From Streptomyces novaecaesareae (GTDB lineage: Bacteria; Actinomycetota; Actinomycetes; Streptomycetales; Streptomycetaceae), in the NCBI RefSeq assembly GCF_000716875.1, contig NZ_JNWQ01000081.1, positions 1-30,767 of the forward strand: 30,767 nucleotides of DNA, read 5' to 3'. Made by a program: the position numbers and the translations under genes. This document shows positions 14,851 to 23,410 of the stretch, in pieces; the first letter of the stretch is position 1, and every line of letters starts with the position of its first letter. The notes below the pieces were generated by a model, which saw nothing but the letters and a program-made list of their open reading frames with translations, had not been told where the DNA came from and searched no databases.

Positions 14851-15183
14851 ATGCCCGTTTCCACCGCCCGCGTCGCCACCGACCGCCCCGGCCGCTACGC
14901 CAAGCAGCTCGCCGCCCACATGGGCCGCAAGATCGAGGCCGCCTACTCCGAGGAGACCGGCCGCGGCACGCTCGTCTTCACCGCCGGCACCGCCACCCTG
15001 GAGGCGCAGCCCGACGCCCTGCTGCTCACCGTCGAGGGCGAACGCGAGAACCTGCCCGGTCTGGAGGACGTCGTCGGCCGCCACCTCGTCCGCTTCGGCG
15101 CGCGCGACGAACTCGTCGTCGAATGGCAGCGCGACAACGGCGAGACCGGCCTGGTTCACCGCAACGACGACCCCGAGGCCTGA
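14851..15183 (+). CDS. DUF2218 domain protein
   Basis: This 110-residue single-domain protein matches the DUF2218 family: STARVATDRPGRYAKQLAAHMGRK at the N terminus, GTATLEAQPDALLLTVEG in the middle and LEDVVGRHLVRFGARDELVVEW near the end. The family is small and soluble with no known biochemical activity. Members often lie next to transport or metal-related genes, and here next to a MarR regulator that presumably represses it. GGAG eight to nine bases before the ATG is a good ribosome binding site. The last 28 bases overlap the convergent PAP2 gene. Confidence 0.88.
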   Translation: MPVSTARVATDRPGRYAKQLAAHMGRKIEAAYSEETGRGTLVFTAGTATLEAQPDALLLTVEGERENLPGLEDVVGRHLVRFGARDELVVEWQRDNGETGLVHRNDDPEA

Positions 15184-16064
15184 CGCCCCCCGGCGCCCGG
15201 CCGGGGCAGCCACCGGTCGAGCGCCCACAGCACCAGCACCGCCAGGCACCAGGCGGCCAGCACGTCCAGCAGCCAGTGGAAGTCGCTCCACACCAGCCCC
15301 GTACCCACCCCGAGAGCCGCCAGCGCCGCGCCCGCCGCCAGCCCCCGGGCGGCGCCCGGCCCCGCCACCCGGGCCAGCAGCAGGGCCGCCACCCCGTAGG
15401 AGATCGTCGCCGTCGCGGTGTGCCCGGAGGGATACCAGCCCCACTGCCCCGGCGTCAGCGGCTCCCCGAGCGGGCCCGGCCGGGCGAAGGCCGACTTCGC
15501 CGGGACCACCAGCAGCGGGATCAGCCCCGCCGCCAGTACCGCCACCGGCAGCGGCAGCCACCAGCGCAGCGCCCCGGCCCGGCGCCACCCCCCGGCGGCC
15601 AGCACGCCCGCCAGCAGCAGCACCGGGATCGCCGGGACGCTGCTGCCCAGGTCCGACAGGACATGGCCGAGACCGTCGAGCAGCGCGCTCGGGAACTCCC
15701 GTCGGGCCGTGTGCACCGCCCCGCGGACCCACCGGTCCACCCCGAGCAGCGGCCCGTCCACCGCCACCTGCCAGGACACCGCCAGCAGCACCGCCGCGGC
15801 CACCACCGGCACGGCCGCTGACCGCGCCACCCGGCCCAGGACGACGGACAGCCGCCCCGGAGCAGGGGGGAGAGCTCCGGGGCGGCTCTGATGATCGCCG
15901 TTCCGTGCGCCCCGGGGGGTGTGGGTCGGACGGTCGGTCGATCGGCCTTCGGTATGCGCCGACCCTCGCGGGGCGGCCTGGTTGTCCTCGCGGGGCACCC
16001 GCGGACCCGCTCCCGAGGGAGGCTCCGCGGACGGCTCCGCCAATGGCTGAGGCTCGCTGTCCAT
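15156..16064 (-). CDS. PAP2 family membrane phosphatase
   Basis: The 302-residue protein has a disordered Pro/Arg/Glu-rich N terminus (about 1-75) and then about five hydrophobic segments with the PAP2 acid-phosphatase motifs. These are KSAFARPGPLGEP for domain 1, YPSGHTA for domain 2 with the acid-base histidine, and SDFHWLLDV for domain 3 with the nucleophilic His and its Asp. Domain 3 has Asp where many members have Arg, and domain 1 is shorter than the usual KX6RP. Such enzymes dephosphorylate phosphatidate, undecaprenyl pyrophosphate or similar lipids outside the membrane. ATG 16064 is the furthest upstream plausible ATG, but it lacks a good ribosome binding site. A GTG at 16076 or a start inside the disordered region is possible, so the N terminus is uncertain. 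Confidence 0.82.
   Translation of the reverse strand: MDSEPQPLAEPSAEPPSGAGPRVPREDNQAAPRGSAHTEGRSTDRPTHTPRGARNGDHQSRPGALPPAPGRLSVVLGRVARSAAVPVVAAAVLLAVSWQVAVDGPLLGVDRWVRGAVHTARREFPSALLDGLGHVLSDLGSSVPAIPVLLLAGVLAAGGWRRAGALRWWLPLPVAVLAAGLIPLLVVPAKSAFARPGPLGEPLTPGQWGWYPSGHTATATISYGVAALLLARVAGPGAARGLAAGAALAALGVGTGLVWSDFHWLLDVLAAWCLAVLVLWALDRWLPRPGAGGRQASGSSLR
15850..15887. repeat. 13-bp inverted repeat near the PAP2 5' end
   Basis: AGCCGCCCCGGAG (15850-15862) and its exact complement (15875-15887) flank a 12-base G-rich loop. The hairpin falls in the disordered N-terminal coding part of the PAP2 gene. If the true PAP2 start is further downstream on its strand, this hairpin would be in the untranslated leader. 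Confidence 0.7.
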
Positions 16065-16238
16065 CTGCGATGACACTACGTCAACAGCCCTTCCGCGCCG
16101 AGCGCCTTCAGCGATTCCGCACATCATCTTCACCCCGCACCGGGCAACCTCCGGGGCGCCCCGTCGATCATGCCCGGCCCGCCGCACCGGCCCGTCCGCG
16201 GCTCCCGTACACACCGTCCGCGACTCCCGTGCACAACC

Positions 16239-16277
16239 GAACGGCCCGTGAGGACCAGAGGTCCCCACGGGCCGTTC
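16239..16277 (-). terminator. Terminator downstream of gabT
   Basis: A 12-bp stem (16239-16250 with 16266-16277), one mismatch, then a further 5-bp stem (16252-16256 with 16260-16264) enclose a 3-base AGA loop, 44 bases beyond the gabT stop. There is no T-run, as is common for GC-rich actinobacterial terminators. The rest of 16065-16320 shows no gene. Confidence 0.8.
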
Positions 16278-16320
16278 AGCGCTGTCCGGACATCCCTCCG
16301 GCAGGCAGGTGGCGCCTGGA

Positions 16321-17676
16321 TCAGGCGGCGGTGACACCCTGGAGCGCGAAGGCGCCCTCGATGATGTCCAGACCCTCCTCGAGCAGGTGCTCCGGGATCA
16401 CCAGCGGCGGCAGGAAACGCAGCACGTTGCCGTAGGTGCCGGCGGTGAGGACCACCAGACCCTCGGCGTGGCAGGCCTTGGCCACGGCGGCGGTGAGCTC
16501 CGGGTTCGGCTCCTTGGAACCCGGCTTCACCAGCTCGATCGCGATCATCGCGCCGCGGCCGCGGACCTCGCCGATCACCTCGAACTTCTCCTGCAGCGCC
16601 CGCAGACGGCCCAGCATGACCTCGCCGATCCGCTGCGCCTTGCCGTTGAGGTCCTGCTCCTTCATCGTCTCGATGGCGCCCAGCGCGGCGGCACACGCCA
16701 CCGGGTTGCCGCCGTAGGTGCCGCCCAGGCCACCCGCGTGCGCGGCGTCCATGATCTCGGCGCGGCCGGTCACCGCGGCCAGCGGCAGACCGCCGGCGAT
16801 GCCCTTGGCGGTGGTGATCAGGTCCGGGACGATGCCCTCGTCGTCACAGGCGAACCACTGGCCGGTGCGGCAGAAGCCCGTCTGGATCTCGTCCGCGACG
16901 AACACGATGCCGTTCGCCTTCGCGAACTCCACGATCGCCGGCAGGAAGCCCTTGGCCGGCTCGATGAAGCCGCCCTCGCCCTGGATCGGCTCGATGATGA
17001 TCGCCGCGACGTTCTCGGCACCGATCTGCTTGGTGATGACGTCGATCGCCTGCGCGGCGGCCTCGGCGGCACAGTTCTCCGCACCCGTCAGCCAGCGGTA
17101 CGGGTAGGCCACCGGCACCCGGTAGATCTCCGGGGCGAACGGGCCGAAGCCCTGCTTGTACGGCATGTTCTTCGCCGTCAGACCCATGGTGAGGTTCGTA
17201 CGGCCGTGGTAGCCGTGGTCGAACACCACGACGGCGGTGCGCTTGGTGTACGCGCGGGCGATCTTCACCGCGTTCTCGACCGCCTCGGCGCCCGAGTTGA
17301 ACAGCGCGGTGCGCTTCTCGTGGTCGCCCGGGGTCAGCTCGTTCAGCTGCTCGGCGACGGCCACGTAACCCTCGTACGGGGTCACCATGAAGCAGGTGTG
17401 GGTGAAGGCGGCCAGCTGCTCGGTCGCCTTGGCCACCACGGCCTCGGCGCTGTTGCCGACGTTCGTCACGGCGATGCCGGAACCGAAGTCGATCAGCGAG
17501 TTGCCGTCCACGTCCTCCAGCACACCGCCGTTGGCACGGGACACGTACACCGGCAGGGTGGTGCCGACGCCGGCCGCCACCGCACCCAGCTTGCGGGCCT
17601 GCAGCTCCTGCGACTTCGGACCGGGGATCGCGGTGACCAGGCGGCGCTCCTGCGGGAGCGGCGTTGCGGCGCTCAT
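16321..17676 (-). CDS. gabT: 4-aminobutyrate--2-oxoglutarate transaminase
   Basis: The 451-residue enzyme is a class III PLP-dependent aminotransferase of the GabT type. It moves the amino group of 4-aminobutyrate to 2-oxoglutarate, giving succinate semialdehyde and glutamate in the cytoplasm. Visible features are FNSGAEAVENAVKIAR (about 126-141, PLP phosphate binding), FDHGYHGRTNLTMGL (about 152-166), IIEPIQGEGGF (about 227-237), ADEIQTGFCRTG with Asp262 bonding the PLP ring nitrogen, and TTAKGIAGGLP with the Schiff-base Lys291. Length is usual for GabT. ATG 17676 has GGAG about eight bases upstream. It diverges from an ATPase gene, with a PucR regulator and an aldehyde dehydrogenase further along. 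A hairpin terminator follows it. Confidence 0.94.
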   Translation of the reverse strand: MSAATPLPQERRLVTAIPGPKSQELQARKLGAVAAGVGTTLPVYVSRANGGVLEDVDGNSLIDFGSGIAVTNVGNSAEAVVAKATEQLAAFTHTCFMVTPYEGYVAVAEQLNELTPGDHEKRTALFNSGAEAVENAVKIARAYTKRTAVVVFDHGYHGRTNLTMGLTAKNMPYKQGFGPFAPEIYRVPVAYPYRWLTGAENCAAEAAAQAIDVITKQIGAENVAAIIIEPIQGEGGFIEPAKGFLPAIVEFAKANGIVFVADEIQTGFCRTGQWFACDDEGIVPDLITTAKGIAGGLPLAAVTGRAEIMDAAHAGGLGGTYGGNPVACAAALGAIETMKEQDLNGKAQRIGEVMLGRLRALQEKFEVIGEVRGRGAMIAIELVKPGSKEPNPELTAAVAKACHAEGLVVLTAGTYGNVLRFLPPLVIPEHLLEEGLDIIEGAFALQGVTAA

Positions 17677-17917
17677 GGGGTTTCTCCAGACTTCTCGGCT
17701 CGGTGCTTCGCAGGCTACGGCCGCCCTCCCCGGCCAGGCATGCGCCACTCGGTAGCACTGCGCCGTCCGACTTGTCCGACCCGGCCAGCGCGGACGGCGC
17801 GACTACCCGCAGGCCCCGCTCCACTACCCTGAGCGCGGGCGTGTCGCCGGTACGGCGGCATGGGTATGGCGGCACCGACGGCGGTCGGGCCGGGCGGGCG
17901 AGGGAGCGGGGCCGTAC

Positions 17918-20020
17918 ATGGCACAGGACGGGTCACACCACCACGGCGAGCGCACCACCACCAGACCCCCGACCCCCCTGCCCCACCAACGACCGGGCAC
18001 GGCCGCGGACGGGTCCTTCGACCTCGCGGCGTGGGTGGCGGTCCCGCGGTCGGAGGCCGCACCGGGGATCTTCCGTCAGGGGTACAAGTGGACCGATCCC
18101 ACGGAGGCGGAAGAAGCGAAGGTCCCCACCGGGCAACTGTTGTGGCGCGCCGTGCTCAACCTCGTCGCGACCGTCGCGACGTACTACATCGGCACGTTCG
18201 TGCTCGTGTGGGCGGTGGGGCTTCTCGGCTGGTTCGCCGGAACGTCTCCGGACCAGTTCAACACCGTGCAGGTCCTCATCAACTTGGTCACCATCGGCTG
18301 CGCGGCCGCGGTGTTCTGGCGGACCGGACGGTGGCGCGAGGTCGGCCGTCGGTTCCTCACGCGTTCCGGATGGCGGAAGAACGTCGCTCCGGTCCTCGCT
18401 CGCGCCATCACCCACGAGGGACCTGCTCCGGTCGGGCCTGCCGTCGACTTTGAGTCGGTGCCCACCGTCGATCCGTGGTTCGCCCAACGGTCGGGCGGGG
18501 CGTCGGCGGCCGCCGAGAAGCTGGACCGGTCGAAGGCCGGGGATGTCGACTACGTCCGGATCCAGCGGGCATGGGAGTCCGCGCAGGCGGATGCCGTCTT
18601 TCTCCCCGCCTTCGTCGACCAGGTGCTCGCACGAGGTGCGGCGGCCTTCTCGCACCCCTCGGAGGCTCGGGACCTGGCAACCCGTAAGGCCTGGCACGAT
18701 CTGCTGCTGCGGCAGGTGAGGCTCGGGACGACGCAGGACGTGGTGAAGAACCCGCACAGCCATCGGTCGACCGGATTCGCCGTGGACCCCGGTGTCCTGG
18801 GAACGTCGCTGCTCGCCGTCGGCCCTGCAGGAACCGGTAAGACGGCTCGGCTCGCCCGACCGGTCACGGAAGCCCTGTGTCTGCAGGCGCTGGCCGGGAC
18901 GGCATGCGTCGTGGTCGTCGGTGCGGCCGACGTGGATCTCGGCCCGGACACCTGGTACGACGTGGTGATCGCACCGGGCGAGCCGGGGTCCGCCTACGGC
19001 CTGGACCTCTACGGCGCCACGCAGGATCCGGACGAGGCGGCGGCCAGACTCGCCGACGCCCTGCTTCCGGACGAGCTGATCGCGCGTGCAGAGATTGCCC
19101 GCACGACCCTGCAGCAAGTGATCGGGCCCTTCCACACGGCCTACGGGCGCTACCCCGGAGTCCGTGAACTGAGAGCGCTGCTCTCCGGCGAGCCGGACGT
19201 GATGGAGCCGCTCGTCAAGGCCCTTCGCGAAGTCGGCCGGTTGGCGGTCTACGAGCGGGACCTCGAGTACCGGCAGCGGCAGCAGGAACGTGCCGACGAC
19301 CCGGGCGTTCTGCTGGCGGACCGCCTGGCGTTGCTCGATCGTCCGGCGTTCGAGGGGGCTTTCGCCACGGACGGAACGGGGCACCTGCCCTTCGCCATGC
19401 GTGCGCTCGATCATCCGCTGCGAGTTCGGGTGAAGCTCCCCGAGCGGAGTCACCCGGAGGCTGCTCGGATCTTGTCGCGTCTGGTGGTGGGGCAGTTCGT
19501 CGTGGCGGCGGCCGCCCGTGAGGACCGTTCGTTGTTCGCCGGCTTGGTGGTGGACGACGCGTCCGCCGCGCTCGATGCGAACACCGTCCGCGGTCTCCAG
19601 CGGATGCGGGGTGCCAACGCGGGCGCGGTGCTCCTGCTCCGTACCCTGATGGACCTGCCGGAGGCGTTGAGGACTCCTCTCTTCGGGGCCGTGGGTTGTC
19701 GCATGGTCTTCCCCGGTATCGCCCCGTGGGACGGGAAGTTCTTCTCCGAGGCGTGGGGCACGCACGTCGTCCACGAAACCGAGGTCACCCATACCCCCGA
19801 CACCTCCGGTGGGGTGATCAGGCGGGTGGGGCGGGTCGGGCGGAAGGCGTTGTCGGGGACGACGGCGCAGACGGAGTCGGTGACGACGCGGGATGTGGAG
19901 CGGTTGCGGTGGTCGCCGTCGGATCTGGCGCACGCGTTGCCGGCGGGGCATGCGGTGGTGTCGTTGACGGCGGTGTCGGGGGAGCAGGTGCCGCCGTTGT
20001 TGGTGGATCTGCGGGGGTGA
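17918..20020 (+). CDS. Membrane-anchored P-loop ATPase, HerA/VirD4-like
   Basis: The 700-residue protein starts with a His/Pro/Thr-rich stretch and a soluble region. Two membrane helices follow at about 78-108 and 116-135. The ATPase domain has a clear Walker A motif GPAGTGKT (302-309, Lys308) and Walker B LVVDDAS (543-549, Asp546/Asp547), then VLLLRTLMDLPEALR, a likely sensor region. The two-helix anchor plus cytoplasmic P-loop resembles coupling proteins of the VirD4/TraG/HerA-FtsK group, which drive DNA or protein movement, but no relaxase or secretion genes accompany it. Streptomyces genomes commonly annotate such genes only as 'ATP-binding protein'. AGGGAG lies about eleven bases before ATG 17918. 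Base composition changes near 19805, within the last 70 codons. It lies between gabT and the PucR gene, but any role in GABA use is unproven. Confidence 0.82.
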   Translation: MAQDGSHHHGERTTTRPPTPLPHQRPGTAADGSFDLAAWVAVPRSEAAPGIFRQGYKWTDPTEAEEAKVPTGQLLWRAVLNLVATVATYYIGTFVLVWAVGLLGWFAGTSPDQFNTVQVLINLVTIGCAAAVFWRTGRWREVGRRFLTRSGWRKNVAPVLARAITHEGPAPVGPAVDFESVPTVDPWFAQRSGGASAAAEKLDRSKAGDVDYVRIQRAWESAQADAVFLPAFVDQVLARGAAAFSHPSEARDLATRKAWHDLLLRQVRLGTTQDVVKNPHSHRSTGFAVDPGVLGTSLLAVGPAGTGKTARLARPVTEALCLQALAGTACVVVVGAADVDLGPDTWYDVVIAPGEPGSAYGLDLYGATQDPDEAAARLADALLPDELIARAEIARTTLQQVIGPFHTAYGRYPGVRELRALLSGEPDVMEPLVKALREVGRLAVYERDLEYRQRQQERADDPGVLLADRLALLDRPAFEGAFATDGTGHLPFAMRALDHPLRVRVKLPERSHPEAARILSRLVVGQFVVAAAAREDRSLFAGLVVDDASAALDANTVRGLQRMRGANAGAVLLLRTLMDLPEALRTPLFGAVGCRMVFPGIAPWDGKFFSEAWGTHVVHETEVTHTPDTSGGVIRRVGRVGRKALSGTTAQTESVTTRDVERLRWSPSDLAHALPAGHAVVSLTAVSGEQVPPLLVDLRG

Positions 20021-20185
20021 GGCGGGGGCTGAGGCGGGGCGGGGCCGGAAGTCGCCTTCGAGGTGGATTCGGCAGTGCCGGTTGTCCGGGGCGTCCATAA
20101 TGAAGGGGAGAGACCCTCACCAGTCCCACGTCCCTCTCCTCGCCCGGCCGCAACGGCGCGGTCAGGTCGATCCCCCGAAGGTGCC

Positions 20186-21754
20186 ATGCCCCCCACACTC
20201 GCCTCCGTCGTCCGCAACAGTTCGCTCCATCTGACGGTCCTTGCCGGCACGGACCATCTGGAGCGGCCGGTCCGCTGGGTGCACACCAGCGAGCTGGACG
20301 ACCCGACGCCGTTCCTGGAGGGTGGCGAGCTGCTGCTCACCACCGGGATCAAGCTGGGCCGTACGGCGGCGCAGTTGCAGGCGTACGTGCACCGGTTGGC
20401 CGACGCCGGGGTGGTGGGGCTGGGGCTCGGGGTGGGGCTGTCGCACACCGAGGTGCCGCAGCCGTTGGTGGATGCGGCGGCGCAGCGCGGGTTGCCGTTG
20501 TTGCGGGTGCCGGAGCCGACGCCGTTCATCGCGATCAGCAAGGTGGTGTCGGCGGCGCTGGCCGCGGAGCAGTACGAGGCGGTGACGACCAGCTTCGAGG
20601 CGCAGGAGGAGCTGACCAGGGCCGCGCTGGGCAAGGACGGTACGACGGCCGTGGTGCGTCGGCTGGCGGCGCGGCTGGGGGGCTGGGCGGCGCTGTACGA
20701 CGGGTCGGGCGCGCTGTCGGTGGTGGCGCCGGACTGGGCGGCGCGGCGGGCGGGGCGGCTGGCGGCGGAGGTGGATCGGCTGCGTCGGCGGCCGGCGCCG
20801 TCGAGTGCTGCGTTGCAGGGGCGGGCGCCGGGGATAGACACGGCGGACGAGGACTACGTGGTGGTCCAGTCGCTGGGGGCGGACCGGCGGGCGCGGGGTT
20901 TCCTGGCGGTCGGGACCGAGGACCGGATCACGCCGACCGAGCGGTACGTGCTGAACGCGGCGGTGGCGCTGCTGACCCTCACGCTGGAGCGTTCGCGCGA
21001 GCTGCGGCAGGCGGAGGAGCGGATGGGCGCGGCGCTGCTGCGGATGGTGCTGGCGGGTGAGGTGGCGACGGCCCGGCAGGTGGCGGTGGGGCTGTTCGGT
21101 GGTCTGCCGGAGGGGACGATACGGGTCCTGGTGGCGGGGACGGGGCCGGCCAATGCGGAGACCGCGGAGGCGCTCGGGGAGTTGGGCGACCGGGCGGAGC
21201 AGGCGGGTGCCCGGGTGGGGGAGAAGCTGCTGGTGGCGCGGGAGGACGGCGCGCACGGGCCGCGGTTGATGGTGTTGGCGCTGGACAACGGCGCGGTGCA
21301 CCGGGCGTGCCTGGGCGCGGTGGAGGAGCACGAGGGCGTGTCGCTGGGCGTGTCGGCGCCGGCCGCCTTGGAGGAGGCCGGGACGGCGTACGCGCAGGCG
21401 GAGCGGGCGCTGGCGGTGGCGCTGCGCGGCGGTCGCCGGTCGGTGGACCACGAGGAGGTCGGCGCGGGGTCGCTGCTGCCGCTGCTCGGGGAGGACGCGG
21501 TGACGGCGTTCGCGGAGGGGTTGTTGCGGCCGTTGCGGGAGCACGACCGGACGGCCCGCGGTGATCTGGTGGCCTCGCTGCGGGCGTGGTTGTCCAGGCA
21601 CGGGCAGTGGGACGCGGCGGCGGCCGATCTGGGTGTGCACCGGCACACGCTGCGCTACCGGATGCGGCGGGTGGAGGAGCTGCTGGGTCGTTCGCTGGAC
21701 GACACGGACGTGCGCATGGAGCTGTGGCTGGCGCTGCGTTCCGGCGAGGAGTAG
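20186..21754 (+). CDS. PucR family transcriptional regulator
   Basis: The 522-residue regulator has the typical PucR layout. An N-terminal PucR ligand-binding domain (about 1-125: MPPTLASVV, then VRWVHTSELDDPTPFLEGGELLLTTG) is followed by a GGDEF-like/CdaR middle region (about 130-440). A C-terminal HTH_30 helix-turn-helix completes it (about 460-515: WLSRHGQWDAAAADLGVHRHTLRYRMRRVEELLG). PucR proteins are usually activators of nitrogen-compound catabolism. The PucR-type GabR of Corynebacterium glutamicum activates gabTDP, so its position between gabT and an aldehyde dehydrogenase suggests control of GABA use here. ATG 20186 has GAAGGTG just upstream. CATAAT at 20096-20101 is a possible -10 element without a clear -35. 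Confidence 0.92.
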   Translation: MPPTLASVVRNSSLHLTVLAGTDHLERPVRWVHTSELDDPTPFLEGGELLLTTGIKLGRTAAQLQAYVHRLADAGVVGLGLGVGLSHTEVPQPLVDAAAQRGLPLLRVPEPTPFIAISKVVSAALAAEQYEAVTTSFEAQEELTRAALGKDGTTAVVRRLAARLGGWAALYDGSGALSVVAPDWAARRAGRLAAEVDRLRRRPAPSSAALQGRAPGIDTADEDYVVVQSLGADRRARGFLAVGTEDRITPTERYVLNAAVALLTLTLERSRELRQAEERMGAALLRMVLAGEVATARQVAVGLFGGLPEGTIRVLVAGTGPANAETAEALGELGDRAEQAGARVGEKLLVAREDGAHGPRLMVLALDNGAVHRACLGAVEEHEGVSLGVSAPAALEEAGTAYAQAERALAVALRGGRRSVDHEEVGAGSLLPLLGEDAVTAFAEGLLRPLREHDRTARGDLVASLRAWLSRHGQWDAAAADLGVHRHTLRYRMRRVEELLGRSLDDTDVRMELWLALRSGEE

Positions 21755-21900
21755 GACGCCCGCCTGGACGCGGTGGAGTGGGCTCGGGGCCGAACGCTCC
21801 TAGTCGGCCAATCCGGTCGGCGCGCCGACGCACCTACCCTCGGGTTCTGGTCCCACGTCCGTGCGGGCCGTACGACGACGAGGAGAGGGCCGGTACCACG

Positions 21901-23343
21901 GTGACCACCACGTACGATTTCTGGCTCGCCGGCCGCCGGGCGAGCGGTGACGCCGACTTCGAGGTGCACAACAGCTGGGACGGCCGTCTGGTCGGCAAGG
22001 TGAGCATCCCGACCGAGGCCCAGGTCGAGGAGGCGCTGGACGCCGCCGTCGCCGCGCTGCCGGTGTTCGCCGCGACCCCGGCGCACCAGCGTGCCGCCGC
22101 CCTGGACCACGTGGCCAAGCGGCTGGCCGAGCGCACCGAGGAGATCGCCCAGCTGATCACCGCGGAGAACGGCAAGCCGATCAAGTGGGCCCGCGGTGAG
22201 GTCGGCCGCGCGGTGTCGGTCTTCCGCTGGGCCGCCGAGGAGGCGCGCCGTACCAACGGCGAGACCATGCGTCTGGACACCGACCCGGGCGGCGTGGGCC
22301 GTTTCGCGGTGGTGCGCCGCTTCCCGCGCGGTGTGGTGCTGGGCATCGCCCCGTTCAACTTCCCGCTGAACCTGGTCGCCCACAAGGTCGCCCCGGCGAT
22401 CGCGGTCGGCGCCCCGATCATCCTGAAGCCGGCTCCGGCGACTCCGCTGTCGGCGATGGTGCTTGGCGAGATCCTGGCCGAGACCGATCTGCCGGTCGGC
22501 TCCTGGTCGATCCTGACCGTGCCGAACGACCGGATGCCGGCGCTGGTGCAGGACGAGCGCCTGCCGGTGATCTCGTTCACCGGTTCGGACAAGGTCGGCT
22601 ACCAGATCATGGATTCGGTGCCGCGCAAGCACTGCACCCTGGAGCTGGGCGGCAACGCCGCGGCCGTGGTGCTCGCCGACTGGTCCTCGGAGGCCGACCT
22701 GGACTGGGCGGCCACCCGGATCGCGATGTTCGCCAACTACCAGGGCGGCCAGTCCTGCATCTCGGTGCAGCGGGTGATCGCCGACGCGTCGGTGTACGAC
22801 GCGCTGGTGGAGAAGGTCGTGGCCAAGGTGAAGGCGCAGGTCACGGGTGACCCGACCGACGGTGCGACGGACGTCGGCCCGCTGGTGGACGAGAACGCCG
22901 CGAAGCGGGTGGAGTCCTGGGTGGAGGACGCGGTCGCCAAGGGCGCCAAGGTGCTGACCGGCGGTACCCGCGAGGGTGCGACCTACGCGCCGACCGTGCT
23001 GGCCGAGCTGCCCGCGGACGCGATCCTGGCCAAGGCCGAGGCGTTCGGCCCGGTGCTGTCGCTGCACCGGGTGGACGGCGTGGACGAGGCCTTCGCGGCC
23101 GTCAACGACTCGGCGTTCGGCCTGCAGGCGGGCGTGTTCACGCACGACCTGCAGACCGCCTTCCGTGCCCACCGGGAGCTGGAGGTCGGCGGTGTGATCA
23201 TCGGCGACGCGCCGTCCTACCGTGCGGACCAGATGCCGTACGGCGGCGTCAAGGACTCCGGCGTCGGCCGTGAGGGCGTCAAGTACGCGATGGACGATTA
23301 CACCGTCGAGAAGGTCCTGGTCCTGACCGGCCTCGACCTCTGA
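21901..23343 (+). CDS. NAD(P)-dependent aldehyde dehydrogenase, probable succinate-semialdehyde dehydrogenase
   Basis: The 480-residue enzyme is a full-length aldehyde dehydrogenase. Motifs are IAPFNFPLNLVAHKVAPA (cofactor-domain start), SFTGSDKVG, LELGGN with the general-base Glu248, and GGQSCISVQRV with the nucleophile Cys286. RADQMPYGGVKDSGVGREG lies near the C terminus. It would oxidise an aldehyde to an acid. Next to gabT and PucR, succinate semialdehyde is the likely substrate, which would feed the citric acid cycle. However, GQSCISVQRV and the C-terminal motif resemble lactaldehyde/glyceraldehyde-type enzymes more than classical GabD (GQTC-type), so the gene symbol is left blank. GTG 21901 is the start, with GAGGAGAGG about eleven bases upstream. 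A double hairpin follows the stop. Confidence 0.9.
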   Translation: MTTTYDFWLAGRRASGDADFEVHNSWDGRLVGKVSIPTEAQVEEALDAAVAALPVFAATPAHQRAAALDHVAKRLAERTEEIAQLITAENGKPIKWARGEVGRAVSVFRWAAEEARRTNGETMRLDTDPGGVGRFAVVRRFPRGVVLGIAPFNFPLNLVAHKVAPAIAVGAPIILKPAPATPLSAMVLGEILAETDLPVGSWSILTVPNDRMPALVQDERLPVISFTGSDKVGYQIMDSVPRKHCTLELGGNAAAVVLADWSSEADLDWAATRIAMFANYQGGQSCISVQRVIADASVYDALVEKVVAKVKAQVTGDPTDGATDVGPLVDENAAKRVESWVEDAVAKGAKVLTGGTREGATYAPTVLAELPADAILAKAEAFGPVLSLHRVDGVDEAFAAVNDSAFGLQAGVFTHDLQTAFRAHRELEVGGVIIGDAPSYRADQMPYGGVKDSGVGREGVKYAMDDYTVEKVLVLTGLDL

Positions 23344-23348
23344 GACAC

Positions 23349-23365
23349 CGGTCTCCGGGAGACCG
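23349..23365 (+). terminator. Short hairpin after the aldehyde dehydrogenase gene
   Basis: CGGTCTCC and GGAGACCG (23349-23356 and 23358-23365) form an 8-bp stem with a single-base gap, so the loop pairs must open. It starts six bases after the stop and precedes a much stronger hairpin, which is probably the main terminator. Confidence 0.5.
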
Positions 23366-23374
23366 ACTGACGCA

Positions 23375-23401
23375 GGGCCCGGTCCGCCTCGGACCGGGCC
23401 C
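23375..23401. terminator. Bidirectional terminator between convergent genes
   Basis: A perfect 12-bp stem (23375-23386 with 23390-23401) with a 3-base loop lies between the aldehyde dehydrogenase gene and the convergent NAD(P)-binding gene. It can end transcription from both sides. Confidence 0.85.
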
Positions 23402-23410
23402 GGCGTGCGT

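Noticed and set aside
17677..17917. Promoters for the divergent gabT and ATPase genes in the 241-base gap
   Set aside because: Several TANNNT-like hexamers occur (for example TACCCT near 17824) but none has a matching -35 at the proper spacing, so I make no call.
17933..20098. 721-codon minus-strand frame opposite the ATPase gene
   Set aside because: The plus strand has Walker A and B motifs and membrane helices. The minus-strand translation is Arg/His/Pro-rich with no domain.
20162..21646. 494-codon minus-strand frame opposite the PucR gene
   Set aside because: Arg/Gln/Pro-rich shadow. The plus strand has intact PucR and HTH_30 domains.
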